Origin: Amyelois transitella
Lineage: Eukaryota > Arthropoda > Insecta > Lepidoptera > Pyralidae
DNA: 64,000 nucleotides
Direction: 5' to 3'
Assembly (NCBI RefSeq): GCF_032362555.1
Contig: NC_083507.1
Coordinates: forward strand, 4,839,001 to 4,903,000
Positions 43,895 through 56,800 of this stretch are shown here, one piece after another. How positions within the stretch are numbered: the first letter of the stretch is position 1; each line of letters opens with the position of its first letter. The notes beneath the pieces are model-generated. The model was not told the DNA's origin. It worked only from the letters and a program-made list of their open reading frames with translations, and did no database searches. Both the position numbers and the translations under genes were made by a program.

Positions 43895-45718
43895 ATGGAA
43901 GATTCCTACATTATCGCCAATTTTCATGCATTGTGTCGCCTGTGTCTGAACAAAAGCACCCTCTCTGTCTCGATTTTTGGTGCAGCACCCGACGACGAAA
44001 CCAATGTTTCTTTAACCTCTAAAATATCTGATTGTTTCGAACTGCAGGTAAGAGCTTCTTTATTTTTACAATTTATTAACCTCTAATTTCTTTTAACAAC
44101 ATATTAATAAATCCTATTTTTACTACTACTTCAGATAGATCCTAATGATGGCCTGCCTGGAAATATCTGTTACAAGTGCCTGTTTGAAGTAGACAAATGC
44201 TCCAAATTCAAACTCCAGTGTATACAGAATGAAAACAGACTGAGGCAAATTACAAATCAAGCTGGAGAATTGGATAACTCAAATTCTTCGGAAGTTAATA
44301 ATTATTACAATAATACGAAAGAATCTACAAGACCGAAGCCTGAAGAATATTTTGTCGGGGACAGTGTTGTCATGGTTGTAGATCCAAGTCTAGACTATCA
44401 CTCCGAAGAGTCAGATGATTCTGACAATGCTGAACAAGTTGAACATGAAACTGAAATGGAAAACATTCCTGAGGGTGACCCAATGCCAGAAACATTTTTC
44501 AAAAATGTGTTTATGTGTCAATACTGTGACCAAGCTTTTGTATCACAAGAAAAATGCAAAGACCATGAACAAAATTACCATGATGCCAACTTACCATACA
44601 AGTGTGTTGAATGCAGTCTAGTTTTTGCAGAGCGAAGTCAATATGTGCACCATACTAAACATGTGCATGGTAATGATAAACCTTACCACTGCCCTGAGTG
44701 TGAAAAATGTTTTGGTAGACGATCAGATTTGAGGAAGCATTCAATCGTCCACACTGGCATTAGACCTTACCAATGTCAGTATTGTTTCAAAAGTTTTTCA
44801 CGGAATACTAATTTGAGTAAACATCTTCGTATTCATGCTGGCCACAAACCACATGTCTGCCCCTTATGCCCTAGAAGTTTTGTAGCAAGAGGGGATCTGC
44901 AACGGCATGTAATAGTTCATTCAGGAATGAAGCCATTTCGCTGCCAAAAGTGTCCATTGTCATTTGGAAGAAGAGACAAGCTCCTTAAGCATGAAATGAA
45001 ACATGGCCATGTAAGCCCTCATCACAAGGCTGATGAATATGGTAATGACCAGGACACACATGATATGGTAGTAAGTGTTAATCCTTTCAGCAACCTAATG
45101 ACTTCACCACCTCAACTAAATCCTGATTCGTCTAATATGGACTATGAACTACCTAGAGTTCCAGACCATATTACTGGAGAAAACAGTTTTATGAATCAAG
45201 CCTCCAAAAACCCTTCTACCACTGGTAAACAAACACAAAATTCACCTACAAAACTGAAATTAGGCAGTAAAAACAGACCAAAGAACATTAAATGTCATCA
45301 GTGTCCCAAAAGATTTTCTTCACTGGATGCCTATAAGACTCATGTTTCTATAGCTCATGTAGGTTCCAGAGGTTTTCAGTGTAAAGTTTGTTTTAAGAAG
45401 TTTGCGAGAAAACGTGATTTGGATCGACATACAGCAATTCATTCTGGGGTGATGAAACAATTTTCTTGCAGCCAATGTGACAAGAAGTTCACAAGGAAAG
45501 ACAAGCTAGACAAACATGAAGAGTCTCATGAGAGCACAGTTGTGAATTTGCCTTGCATTGAGTGTGGTGCCACTTTTGAGAAAAAATCAGATTTAGTTGC
45601 TCATCTCAAATCTCATTTCACAGATCAGTATGACGAAAAGAACTCAGTATCTCAGATTAAAAAAGAAGAAGAATCTGACTTCCAAGTGGAAGATAGCTAT
45701 TATGATTTAGAGACTTGA
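43895..45718 (+). CDS. ZAD-type C2H2 zinc-finger protein
   Basis: Two exons, 43895-44047 and 44135-45718, join at phase 0 into 578 residues. Residues about 9-85 form a ZAD (zinc-finger associated) domain, with the CRLC pair in exon 1 and the CYKC pair in exon 2; this domain mediates dimerisation in insect transcription factors. An acidic segment (DYHSEESDDSDNAEQ) follows. Ten C2H2 fingers come next: six in tandem from FMCQYCDQAF to HEMKHGH, a linker of about 90 residues, then four from IKCHQCPKRF to HLKSHF. Fingers 3-6 have classic linkers such as HTGIRPY and HSGMKPF. The protein ends with an acidic tail holding an IKKEEE motif. It is predicted to be a nuclear, sequence-specific DNA-binding factor. 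AATAAA occurs at 46320. It converges with PPIL3. ZAD genes are a large insect family, so no individual symbol is assigned. Confidence 0.95.
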
Positions 45719-46939
45719 GATTTAAATCCTGGCATTAGATACCTTATTACAGATACCATAATTTAGAATAATTGTTGTGTTGTCCCACCATGCAAATCAT
45801 TTAAGAACTACATACTTTCTTAACACTATGTGTAAAATTAAAAGCAGTAGATTAGTATTAGACACGTTATGAAGATATTAAGTTCATGTTGATTTGATTG
45901 TTCTTTATAATTATATCTCAACAGTTAATTGTTTACAAGAAAGAATGAATGTGTTTCGTCCTATGAAGTTTTTGCGGTAATGGGACTGGGTTGAAACACA
46001 CACAAAAGTATTTTTAATTCTGTGTGCCATTCCCCCACCCATTTTACAAAAGTAAATTGGCATAAATATTTAAATTTATATATGTGTTCTCCTAGCTAGT
46101 GGAATTAAATAACCACCCGAGCGTTTCCAAAGCCAATTTTTTTAATAAATTTAAAAAAATATATTTTTTTTATCTGTTTTGACTATATAGATCTTAGATT
46201 ATGTTTGAAGTAAAACTTGATTGTTTTGAATATAAATTTTTAAGTTTATGTTTGATGTATGTTAAACTCAATTTCGTTGTTGCTAACTGTATTGCTAACT
46301 GCACTAAACATATTCAAAAAATAAATTAACAATTGTATTTGTTAGAATCACGGAACACATTTTGAATTTTTATGAAGCGTTATTTAGTCCCTTTAGGACG
46401 AAAAATTCATAGGACATAACACCTAATGATCATTTACAATGTTTAATTTTATCCTGGCTTAAATAAATCATGGAGACTGATTTAAGTTATGTATATTATT
46501 AAAATATGTCTGAAAAAGGACAAAACCAGTTTTTCTTTTTTTTTTGTGGCCAGGTAAATCCAGTATAAAATTAATATAAAATATGTTGAATAAATGTGGT
46601 TGAATTTAAACTAAAAATTTTACATCATCTTGTATTTATTGTTACTTTGTTACATGATGTAGTCTAAAAGTTCATTCTTAAACATAGAAACGCACAAGCT
46701 AAAGTAATACATAATCTAGTAAAATTTATACAGTTATACAAATAGGATTTGAAATACAAAAATATAATGCAATTCTCATTTAAATTCCAATGACATGTTT
46801 GCTTCTGATTCTCAAAAGAATGTGCTCCATTGTTTTGTGAAATCAAGAGTAGGAACATCAGTTTAAGGTAATGGATTATCTATTTGGCTCCTAGAGGTTT
46901 TGCTGCCATTTTGAAGACTGGAAGACTTGCATAACACGG
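45719..46939. other. Convergent 3' UTRs
   Basis: The region between the two convergent stop codons has candidate polyadenylation signals for the zinc-finger gene (46320-46325, and near 46588) and, on the minus strand, for PPIL3 (46635-46640). No further gene was seen. Confidence 0.5.
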
Positions 46940-49089
46940 TCAACCAGCAAGTGGATTTGCATGTATAGTGACTGATGTTATCCTAGCCTCTGTGAGAGGT
47001 TTGAAAGTTTTTGGATTAACTGGCATTTTTTCTAAATCATCAAGTGCTTCAAAACCATCTATAACTCTGAAAAATATTAAATAGAATGTGTTAAAATAGG
47101 AATGATGACAAGTTCTTGAAATATTAATATAATAAAGCATACACATATTGTAATACATTAGTTAAATATTTTTAATTTTAATGCCACTATATTTATTCTA
47201 ACTACGATGGGAAAGTCCATTAAAAAAATAACTATGCCCTCAGTGAATAAATATAAAAGGATCAACTTTTAAACTCACATTCAAACATATCTTTAAACGC
47301 AATAATTAAGGTAGATGCCAAACAAATAAGGTTCATGGCACAAACAAGAAACTCAAGTGTGTCAATGACATCATACTAACTATTTCGTAAGAGGCATTTT
47401 GGACTCTCCCAAGTAATGTGTTATGAACTACATCTCAGGCAGTTACTTTTTACTCAACATTTGGGATAAAACAAATTGAAAATCAACGTAACATAATAAT
47501 TAAATTTTTGCATGTTCATCCTTTTGGGATACATTCTTCAAATTTGACTTTTTGTAAACTCAACATTTTAAGAATTTAACTTTCCGGTCCTGAATGTTTT
47601 TGTTGCGATTTATTTATTTTAGCTTCATTGTAAAAATACATGGCACAATCAAACTAAATAAATACATTTATACATACATAAAATCACGCCTCTTTCCCGG
47701 AGGGGTAGGCAGAGACTACCTCTTTACACTTGCCACGATCTCTGCATATTTCCTTCATTTCATCCACATTCATAACTCTCTTCATGCAAGCTCGGCGGTT
47801 TCGGGTACTTTTGACCTGACCCTTTACCAGGATGTCCTTAATTTGATCAAGATATGTTCGTCTAGGTCTTCCCACTCCAACCTTTCCCTCCACACCCTCC
47901 ATGTATATCTGCCTAGTCAACCTGTTTTCATTCATCCTCTCCACATGACCCAACCATCTCAACATACCCTTTTCTATTCCTGTAACTACATCTTCAATAC
48001 ATTTATACCTACACAAAATACAAATAAAATAATTATAATTAACATACATAAAAACTACAACATCTATACTAATACTATAAAGCTGAAGAGTTTGTTTGTT
48101 TGTACGCACTAATCTCAGGAACTGGTTTGAATTGAAAAATTCTTTTTGTGTTGAATAGACCATTTATCGAGAAATGCTTTAGGCTATGTAACATCAAGCT
48201 GCAACTATTAAGAGAGCAGAAATAATGGAAAATGTGAAAAAGAAATGGGGTAAATCATTCATCCTTGAGGGCTTCAATGATGCCCAAAATAACTATTCCA
48301 TGTGGACGAAGTCGCGGGCACAGCTAGTACATAAATAAAATTATTACATGTTTTAGTTGTTGTAAACCTAAATTGAGATAAAGAACAAAACAAAAATTTG
48401 TCATCATGCTTATTCTACATATGTTCAATATGTTCATTAATATTGCAATACTTTACCAAAAATCCTATTTTATATTTTAATTACCTTCCGAAAATTGTGT
48501 ACTTAAGATCTAAATGAGGCTGTTCTCCATATGTAAAAAAAAACTGACTTCCATTTGTATTTGGGCCATTATTTGCCATACTGACAATCCCTTTTGTATT
48601 GTGCTGTAAAAAATTAGATTTTAATAACACTAACAATTCTATTAAAACTTAAAGTGCTTCCAAATGCAACTTCACATTTTAAATAAATAATTAAAATAAT
48701 AATATTGTGTTACCTTTAATTCCTCTTTAAATTCGTCCTCAAATTTTTTGCCCCAGATAGATGTGCCTCCTTTACCAGTCCCAGTTGGGTCTCCTGTTTG
48801 CACAATAAATCCCTAAAAGTTACAGAAAAATATTATAAAAACTCTTAAATTTTACTACATTAGTTGATACCTACATACCTACTTTCTTTTATACTGATCA
48901 GTTAAGTCTGTAAACTAGCTCTAAATAACCAATGCTGCTGCTAATTACCTTGATATTTCGGTGAAATAAGCAACCGTTGTAATAATCACTAGCGCATAAA
49001 GCTAAAAAGTTTTCACACGCTTTTGGACATTGCTCGCAAAATAATTCTATTTTGATATCACCAACATCTGTATGCAATGTTACCGACAT
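46940..49089 (-). CDS. PPIL3: Peptidyl-prolyl cis-trans isomerase-like 3 (cyclophilin)
   Basis: Four exons on the minus strand: 49089-48949, 48812-48714, 48603-48485 and 47066-46940. They join into 161 residues, the same length as vertebrate PPIL3. The start [15 protein letters not shown], the catalytic-site segment [15 protein letters not shown], the [14 protein letters not shown] insert and [14 protein letters not shown] are near-identical to the family. The cyclosporin-contact tryptophan of cyclophilin A is His here ([11 protein letters not shown]), as in other PPIL3 proteins. PPIL3 is a single-domain cyclophilin found with the spliceosome, presumed to isomerise prolyl bonds or act as a chaperone in the nucleus. 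Intron 3 (about 1.4 kb) carries a LINE fragment and a Helitron. Confidence 0.97.
47668..48003 (-). mobile_element. RTE-like LINE, 3' end fragment
   Basis: In PPIL3 intron 3. The minus strand encodes [20 protein letters not shown] and continues to [19 protein letters not shown], then stop and a TATG tail. The coding sequence is open and differs from the complete element by only a few residues (for example W-L-G-H for W-F-G-H), so the insertion is fairly young. Confidence 0.9.
48063..48327 (+). mobile_element. Short non-autonomous Helitron
   Basis: It begins TCTATACTAATACTATAAAG and ends 'gtggacgaagtcgcgggc' - acagCTAG. It is flanked by A on the left and T on the right. The end is shared with the element at 35721-35917. 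It sits in PPIL3 intron 3 beside the LINE fragment. Confidence 0.8.
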
Positions 49090-49261
49090 AATTCAAACAG
49101 TCTTAATATAACAATCACAAAATTTAATGATTTTGTTTATTAAATAGGTTAAATCAAACAAAACAATAACAATCTCAGAAATTATTTAAAAAATTTAGGT
49201 TATACAGAAACGTCAATGTAACAATGACTTTGACGTAAAGTGTGATTCGATATTGCCAAAA
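49090..49261. promoter_or_regulatory. PPIL3 upstream region
   Basis: This is the short interval immediately upstream of the PPIL3 start codon and so the likely promoter on the minus strand. No TATA box is obvious. Confidence 0.35.
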
Positions 49262-50272
49262 TAGTGCTTCCGCTAATACAAAGGTACTTTATTAAACTTA
49301 AAATACTATGTAATTTTCAAAGAAAATATCCAAGTCCTCATGGAAGATGGATTATTTGGATCACTCTAAACCCTGTCTACGCTATTCAAGGAACATTTAA
49401 ATACTTCTGCCTGTTAACTTACGACTTCGTCAGTTATTACAATTATTATGTGGGTACATGTAAATATGCACGGGCCCATTGGGACTCGGTCATTCGGGAG
49501 GTGTTCATAAGGCCAAAGCCAACATAAAAGGCCCTGTGGTACCTTTTGTTCTAAAGTGAGATGTAAGCAGCAATGGAGATCTGTCCCTTGATGAACCATT
49601 GGGATACACCAACGGACAGCCCTCCAGAGCTGACAAACTATTGCCAGTGAGGGATTTACTTAGTTTGGGTCATGCGGATGGGATACTAGTGGACTGGATA
49701 ACTGGGCTATGGAATGAAATACAGACATCTGCCTCGAAAATCTCTCACGTAATTTTGACCAGGCAGATGGTGACTCGCTGCTCAATGATTATATAATAGC
49801 CTGTGGGCATCCTAAATAAGCCACCATGCGGCGGCCAGGGTGCAACATGTTTAAAGCAGCTATAGTATGGCGAGTGGTGTGGCCCCGGTTTCACGAGCAC
49901 GAAGTAAGACCTCGTACTGTTTGCCCGCTATGACGCCATTAGGTACGTGCAATACACTTCCACCCTGGGGCATAGGCGCCCTTGCGATTTCACTCCGGCT
50001 GGCCGGCTAAGTCAAGCCAGAGACGGCGATAGTGACACTGTGTATTTGTGTATGTATAGCGCATGTCTGTATGTTCCCCAAGAGGTAGGGTCCGTGGTGT
50101 CGCCACTCACCAACGGCTTCACCACAAGCCGCCCCGCGGAGACTAACTGCACTGGGAAGGAAACCCTTCTACAGAGGGCGACGCAGTCGTCGCGTCCCTT
50201 TGCTTATATTATTACTTCTATCCCGAAATTCCCACGGGAGCGAAGACCCGGGGCGCAGCTAGTATACAAATG
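49262..50272 (+). mobile_element. Unidentified 1-kb GC-richer insertion with a Helitron-like right end
   Basis: The block is far richer in G+C than its flanks and has no sustained coding frame. Its right end, 'gaagacccggggcgcagCTAG' then T (CTAG at 50269-50272), matches the 3' terminus of the Helitrons here. The left boundary is uncertain. It may be a Helitron carrying captured sequence or a Helitron end beside an unknown element. Confidence 0.4.
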
Positions 50273-50825
50273 TTGCTAGTTATTTTATAAAGGATAGGAT
50301 GTAACTAATCAGTCTTACTCAACGGGAATACAGAGTAGGTACCTTTATGTCGTAACAGTATCACTCATTAGGAAAATGCCAGTTGCACGGAGCACTTGCT
50401 AACCGAGACTTGTCAGACAGACCTACAAAATTTATTCCGAGAATTTATTATTGGCTGATTCTCTCTTTCTCTCACACATAAATAAACATTCTTCTAAAAA
50501 GAGGATGGGAAGGTTTTCATTGAGAAGTAGTGTTACTAATCGTGAAACCGTGACGTCTAATCGGGAATAAACGATCCTTACTCATGCAAAAGTAATTCTG
50601 AGTGAAGATGTGACGCCTAAACCCAGATGTCGCGGGTACAAGCTAGTAGATTATAGGTACCTACAATATTTTTTATCACCACCAGTGGTATTACAAAATT
50701 GAAATACAAGTGAATTGATAAAAGGCAACAAATAAAAGATTATCTTTTTAAATTTAATAGATTTAATATTATTTTTTCTTAAATTAAAATCGTCAACGGA
50801 GCACCTAAAATTGCAAATTTCTATA
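50273..50825. other. Repeat remnant and sarcosine dehydrogenase 3' flank
   Basis: A second Helitron-like end (CTAG at 50643-50646, preceded by 'gatgtcgcgggtacaag') lies here. Closer to 50826 is the presumed 3' UTR of the minus-strand gene, with only a variant ATTAAA-type signal. Confidence 0.4.
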
Positions 50826-53800
50826 CTATTCACTGCCTCCAGCCCTTTCGTTTTGCCCGGCGTGAGGCTCGTGTGTATTTTCGTCCGTTCCATGTTCGCC
50901 GTAATTTCCGAGAATTCGCTGACTAGTGGGGTCGAAAGGCGATTTAAGATGAAGCCTGGCCTTGTATTTTTTTCCTTGGACATCAATCTCATAATCGCCA
51001 CCAGTCAAATAATCTTTGGTGACTTCTGAGCCTTTGTTTTTGATGTAGCCAATTCCGATTGGTTTTTTGAGATAAAAACCATAGTCGCCTCTTCTTAGAA
51101 ATCCTACTGGTTCGCCGTTTCTGTACACGGCTTCTTGACCGTAAAGCGCTACCTGGAAATTATACAGATTAGTTATCAATGGCTGTCAAGTGGTGTTTAA
51201 TTTCTCCCTCTATTTTTAACCTTTTTTCAACCGTTGGCTTCAAGTATCACAGTCCGTCGATAGAAAAATACATGACACTTTCTTCTAAGATTTGCCAGTT
51301 TATGCCAGATATAAAGTTTAGGAAAACTGTCCGTCAGGTGATCTGATCTCTGTGACGGATGTCAAAAGTATTAATTATAGTAATGGGCCCGTCTTTTCCG
51401 CAACAACTTCGGTGGTTGTTCCATCCTACTGTCACAGAGGTACTGTATGAGGCGACTTTAGTTCTTAAATATAACCTGACATATTTAAGCACTATAGTCG
51501 CCTCGTACAAATCCACAGAAACATACTAATTCCAACTTTTCTACTCCACCTAAAACCACACGAAAACACATGAATAAAATATCTCTCTTTTCTCTCTCTT
51601 CTCTCTCAGCCGTACCTGGTCGTCTAATGTGAAGAAAGCGTATTTCTTAGTAACTCCATTTTGTCGCGCTTTCGTGACTTTTTCATTTCCTATGTAATCA
51701 CCATCTTTACGGCATGTGAACCCTAAATTAGCTTCAATCGGATTATCGTCAGTTCTAACGTCAACATTCCATAAATGATAACCTGAAAATGAAATGAAAT
51801 AATTATGGTTAATCATTTATTTTCAAAAGCTACGATAATATAACATTAATGAATATGTTTTAATGTTCAGCTCCCGGCACTTTACAATAGAACTACTCCA
51901 TATCTTTCACATGGATGTCGTAAAAGACGACTAAGAGAAAGGCTAATAAACTTGCAAGTTTCTTGTAGGCCATGGGCTAGCCACATTTAAGTATTTAAAT
52001 CACAATTCCATCATTAAGCCATGGAGCTGAGCGTGGCCTATCAGTTTTTTCCAGACTGTTTACCCCGAAAAGAATTTTAATTTAACAACAATATTAACTT
52101 ACCCTTTTCAGCACTAAGAGACGTCAATGCCCTCCATCCTGCATTCTTAAGGCCTTTAGCGGCAGCTAGCGATCTATAGACCTGCGGCGCGTGCGCTGAA
52201 GGCACATGTAACTCCCAACCGAGTTCGCCAGTCCAGCCTATGCGCAATGCTCGGCAAGTAAACGTTTTATTTTCTGGAGAATAAGGCGCTTTTGAAATTC
52301 GAATACTGCGGTGTGTGCTAACGGGAAACGCGTCGTTGGACAGACCGGCGTCGGTGTATCGCTGTAGTATGCGCTGGCTGGAAAGGAAATTACCAAACAG
52401 ATTATTACATATATTTGAAACCAAGCAAGAACTCAACTATGCACAGCTGAACAAGTCCAAAAACACTGAAAGTATTATTACTAGGTTATGGTGCCTCTCT
52501 CGCGGTTGTTGTGATTGCATCCTCCCTGAGAGGAAGCCTGAAGTTCAGTTTGAAAGAGCGACTCCGATCTCAACTCCACGACTTTATAAACTCACACAAA
52601 ATTATAAAACACTAATAATGTGCGTTGATACGATGGTAAGTCAGCCAGTATCTTTAATAAATACAGATATATCCACGTTTTTTAACATATTTTGTTCCTA
52701 CCTGTCTGGACCCTGTACACTGAGGATGCATAGTTGTTTAGTGACATCAGTGATGGTCGCTCGCAACTTGTGGATCTGCACGATGCGACGTAAATGCGCT
52801 AAAATGTGATTAGCGTTGAAACCGCTCGTCACCACGTAGTAACCGCGGCCCTGAATATTGTTCGAAATGTTACCATAAAATGAAAATATTTAATTTATTT
52901 GACACTTTACATTTAATTTTTATGTTTGCATGTTATGTAAAATGGCATAATAGGTTAAGCGACAATTAGAGAAGTGTCTTAATTTATTCGGTACTTAGCT
53001 TTACAAAAATGTTATAAGAATATGTCTGGCGACTGAATGATTTATGCTCAGGCAAAATAGTAATACTAGTTGACCCTGGACAACGACTTTACCTTGAAAA
53101 TTGGTTCATGGAGCTGTCCGCTGCCCCCGTCCAATATACTGACTGTGACATCTGCTTCCACGCCACCCTTCTCATTCAGCAGAAGTGAATACATTACCCT
53201 AAACAAACAAAAACTAATAGAGCTTAATATTGGCAGAAATGTCGAGAAAAATAGGTCGAGTGACAGAACTTAAGTTTTATTTTGTAAGTCCATAAGTAGG
53301 AAAGTAGTGTTTATTCTATGAGAATGCAAGTGCCGAGCGACGTCACATAAAAAGCAGGACGAAGTTAGCCTTATAAATAACAAAGTGTAACTTATGATTT
53401 ATGTGGTGCATTTGATATCCATTTTAGTATTTATCGAGAGAATTATAGTAAACTAGCGGACCCGACAAACTTCGTTCTGTCAAAAAGACTTGTAATGTAG
53501 CAGTTTCTTGTTCTTGCCTTTTGTGCATAAAATTGAAATTTGAAATTTTAATATGATTGAATTAGAATTTTGTACAGCGATAATAAAGTGCAAATTAAAT
53601 ATGACGTTTTGAACACACCTACAGTGCTTAGACAACAGTGAACTTTATACAAAAGCAATAAAGCTCAAATAGACTCTACGTTTTATTTACAAAACGTATA
53701 GTATAGTAAAAAGAAGTAGGGGCTGTTTTTAGAGGTTTTCCAGCAATTATTCGAATTTTTCTCCACGAACTATTAAATACCCATCCTCGAACTTTAACGA

Positions 53801-56800
53801 ACATTTCAAAAAAAGAATTGGCCAAATTGGTCCAGGCGTTATTGAGTTATGCGCTTACCAACACATTCTGCGATTCATTTTTATATAAAAGAAGATACCT
53901 TTCGTCTTTCTTGGAGAGATCTGCCGTGAAAGCGAGGTCGGCGGTGCGCTGCGCGTCGGGCCCCGTGAGGTAGAACTTGCCGAAGTACGACATGTTGAAC
54001 ATAGCGGCTGCGTTACGACATGCCAGAGCTTCTTTGCCTATCTAACATTGGAATGAATCAATTGATACAAAACCCTGACCATACATACATACATATAGTC
54101 ACGCCTATATCCTTTGCGGGGTACACAAAGCCAACGAAAAGACTGAAAAGCCATGTTTTACTGTATAACCTCATGATGGAGTTGAGATCCAATAGTGACA
54201 GGCTGCCAGCCCATCGCCTACTAGAGGAATCCCAAGTTTATAAGCCTATCCCTTAGTCGCCTTTTACGAATGGGAATGATATGTAGTGGTTCTATTTTAA
54301 AGTGCCAGAAATTACAGGGTACATGAATATTTTTACAAAAAAAATGATTGAATGATGATGCAAATGAATATAAAAACTATGGTGTACCATGGATTCTTAA
54401 GCTAAATTTGTATCATCCAATAACATTATATATTTTTTTAAATATCTATCGTATTTAAATTTAAATAGCTGAACGTCGCCATTCAGTTTTTTCAAGACTG
54501 TTGGCTCTGTCTACCAAGGGATATAGACGTGACCATATGTATGTATGTATGTATTTAAATTTTGGTGTTTTAACAAATTTTACTAAGGTTAGATATTTAA
54601 TTTTTTACAGAATCAGTAATATAACTTACCAGGTCATGGTGCTTAGAGAACCCAAAAGTGTGATCTCCTTTCAGAACATCTTCATAACGATGGTCCGTGT
54701 TACGCGGGTAGTCGTGTGTGCCGTACCAATCGTACTGTGGCACTCTGATCTGAAAGTTTATCAAAAAAAAGCCCGAATTATATTAGGTATGTTATAGGTA
54801 TATATTTATGTAAGAACCTTACAATTGAGTTTTCTTTGCGTGTTCAGTATAGTGCAAAAGTTGTGGGAGAAATCATCATCATAAATAACATGAGTTACAT
54901 ACTAACTATCACAATTCTATGAAGTACGCCTAGGTTCCGCCATTCTTGATTAAGAGTTTCGGCTCTTAAATCTAGCAAACACAATTTGGTTCTAGTTATC
55001 ACATTACCTTCTCTCCTGGCATGAAGAAAGCGGGCCTCTCCCAACCCGCTCTGCTCTGCATCACGGCCCCGTCTTCCACCAACTCCTGGTGAAGAGCATC
55101 ATGGCTTGCATCTCGTCCGGCTTGTGGCTCGTCGTGAGGAAACACAATGGCATAGTTCTTCACATAAGCTTCGTGACTGCGCTCGCGCATCCAGTGTCCA
55201 CGAGACAGCTGCGCGGGAGTGAAGCGACGTATGTCATAGTTGAACATGTTTCGGCTTGGCCTGTCGTTACAAGAAGCAATGTATAATTTAACTAATTTAG
55301 TGTGAAACATGGCAGCCCAGACGAATAGTTAAAAATCGCGTAGAAATCACCTCGTACTATTTATTTGTTTGGTCTGTGTATGTAGGCTGATACTAAGTCT
55401 GAGTGCCAAGAGCCGCGATGACCACCTTTTGTACTTAATAAGTGCTATAAATTAGGAAGAAGAGTGTAAAAGACTTGTTTAGTACGAAATATCATACTAT
55501 GGTATCTAGTATTTACATCTTGACAACGCCCAGTAACAAGTATTTACGTAATATACTGACGTAACATTATTAAAGCCGTTGTCAGTAGTTATCATAATGA
55601 ACTGACAATCAAATAAGTTCAAAGCAATATCCCTCTGATAGTCTGATATCCTCCAATAACCTTTGCTTTTTCTACGTCAATTGTCAATAAATGATTGAAG
55701 GAAAAAGTTGTTTATGTTTTTTATACCATTCATATTTTTTTTTTATATACTTATTTACATTATATCTGAATGGTGTACGAGTAGCGTGTAACGTTTACTC
55801 AATATACTTTCTGAATATTTTTTTCAATATTTTTTCTTATATACCTAGGTACTTTCTGAAATACTCAAACCAGACTTTCAATTACCAATTCCATGTTCTT
55901 CAGATAAGGCATGACCCAAAAAACATACTTATAAATAGAATTGGAGATAAGCAATGGCGATCAGTCAATATCAAAGTTTCTTTTTTAAATAGAAGCTCAG
56001 AAGGAAAGACATATATCGTGAAACGCATTATGCTTACCTTCCGGTTAAAACCCATTCTGCCATTTGTATTGCACAACCTGCTGAGAGCATCATACCCGCA
56101 GAATTGTAGCCGCAGTTGTGGTATAAACCTGAAAGTATATTTCATACGTCACCCTATGATTAGCCATATTCGTTAAATAAAGTAAGCCAGCGTAAAGTGA
56201 ATATTCCTTTCTAGCAGAAATTTAAAACCTACCAAATATATTAGGATCCTCCCCCATCAGCGGCTTATGGTCTGGCGTGAAAGACTCCGGCCCACAAACT
56301 GTACTCTTGACTCCCACGGTGCCCAGCTTTGGGCAGAGTGTCGTGGCACTAGTCATATGAACCCCGAATATGTCCCAGTCGAGTTCATACAGGTGGAATT
56401 GTTGATTGTCTGGGACCTGTTGAAAGTTGGTTATTAACATTTTTTTAGACCATTCTTCAATATGTTACATAATATTCTACAAAATGGAATTTCAGAAGCC
56501 CTGTCAGTCATAATTATATTAAGAACAATCAATATTTATATACTTGAATATCCGCAATAAGTACTTAGCAAATTCAAAGAAAGTGACAACACAGACTCCG
56601 TGGCGCCAATCGATCGTAAATATTACCACGTCAGTTTCGCAGCAATAATTTTTTAATTTTCAACAGGGTTAATTTCATTTCTGTGGTGGGTTAATTTCAA
56701 GTCGAAATATACATAGGACATAGAATGTGTGAGTGTGGAACTCTCGCGAACGCAAAGACGGACGGCAGTTTGTCTTAGTATTTATTGCAAAGAATAAACG

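Noticed and set aside
47594-48112. 172-codon open frame on the plus strand
   Set aside because: It runs antisense to the LINE fragment and into the Helitron inside a PPIL3 intron.
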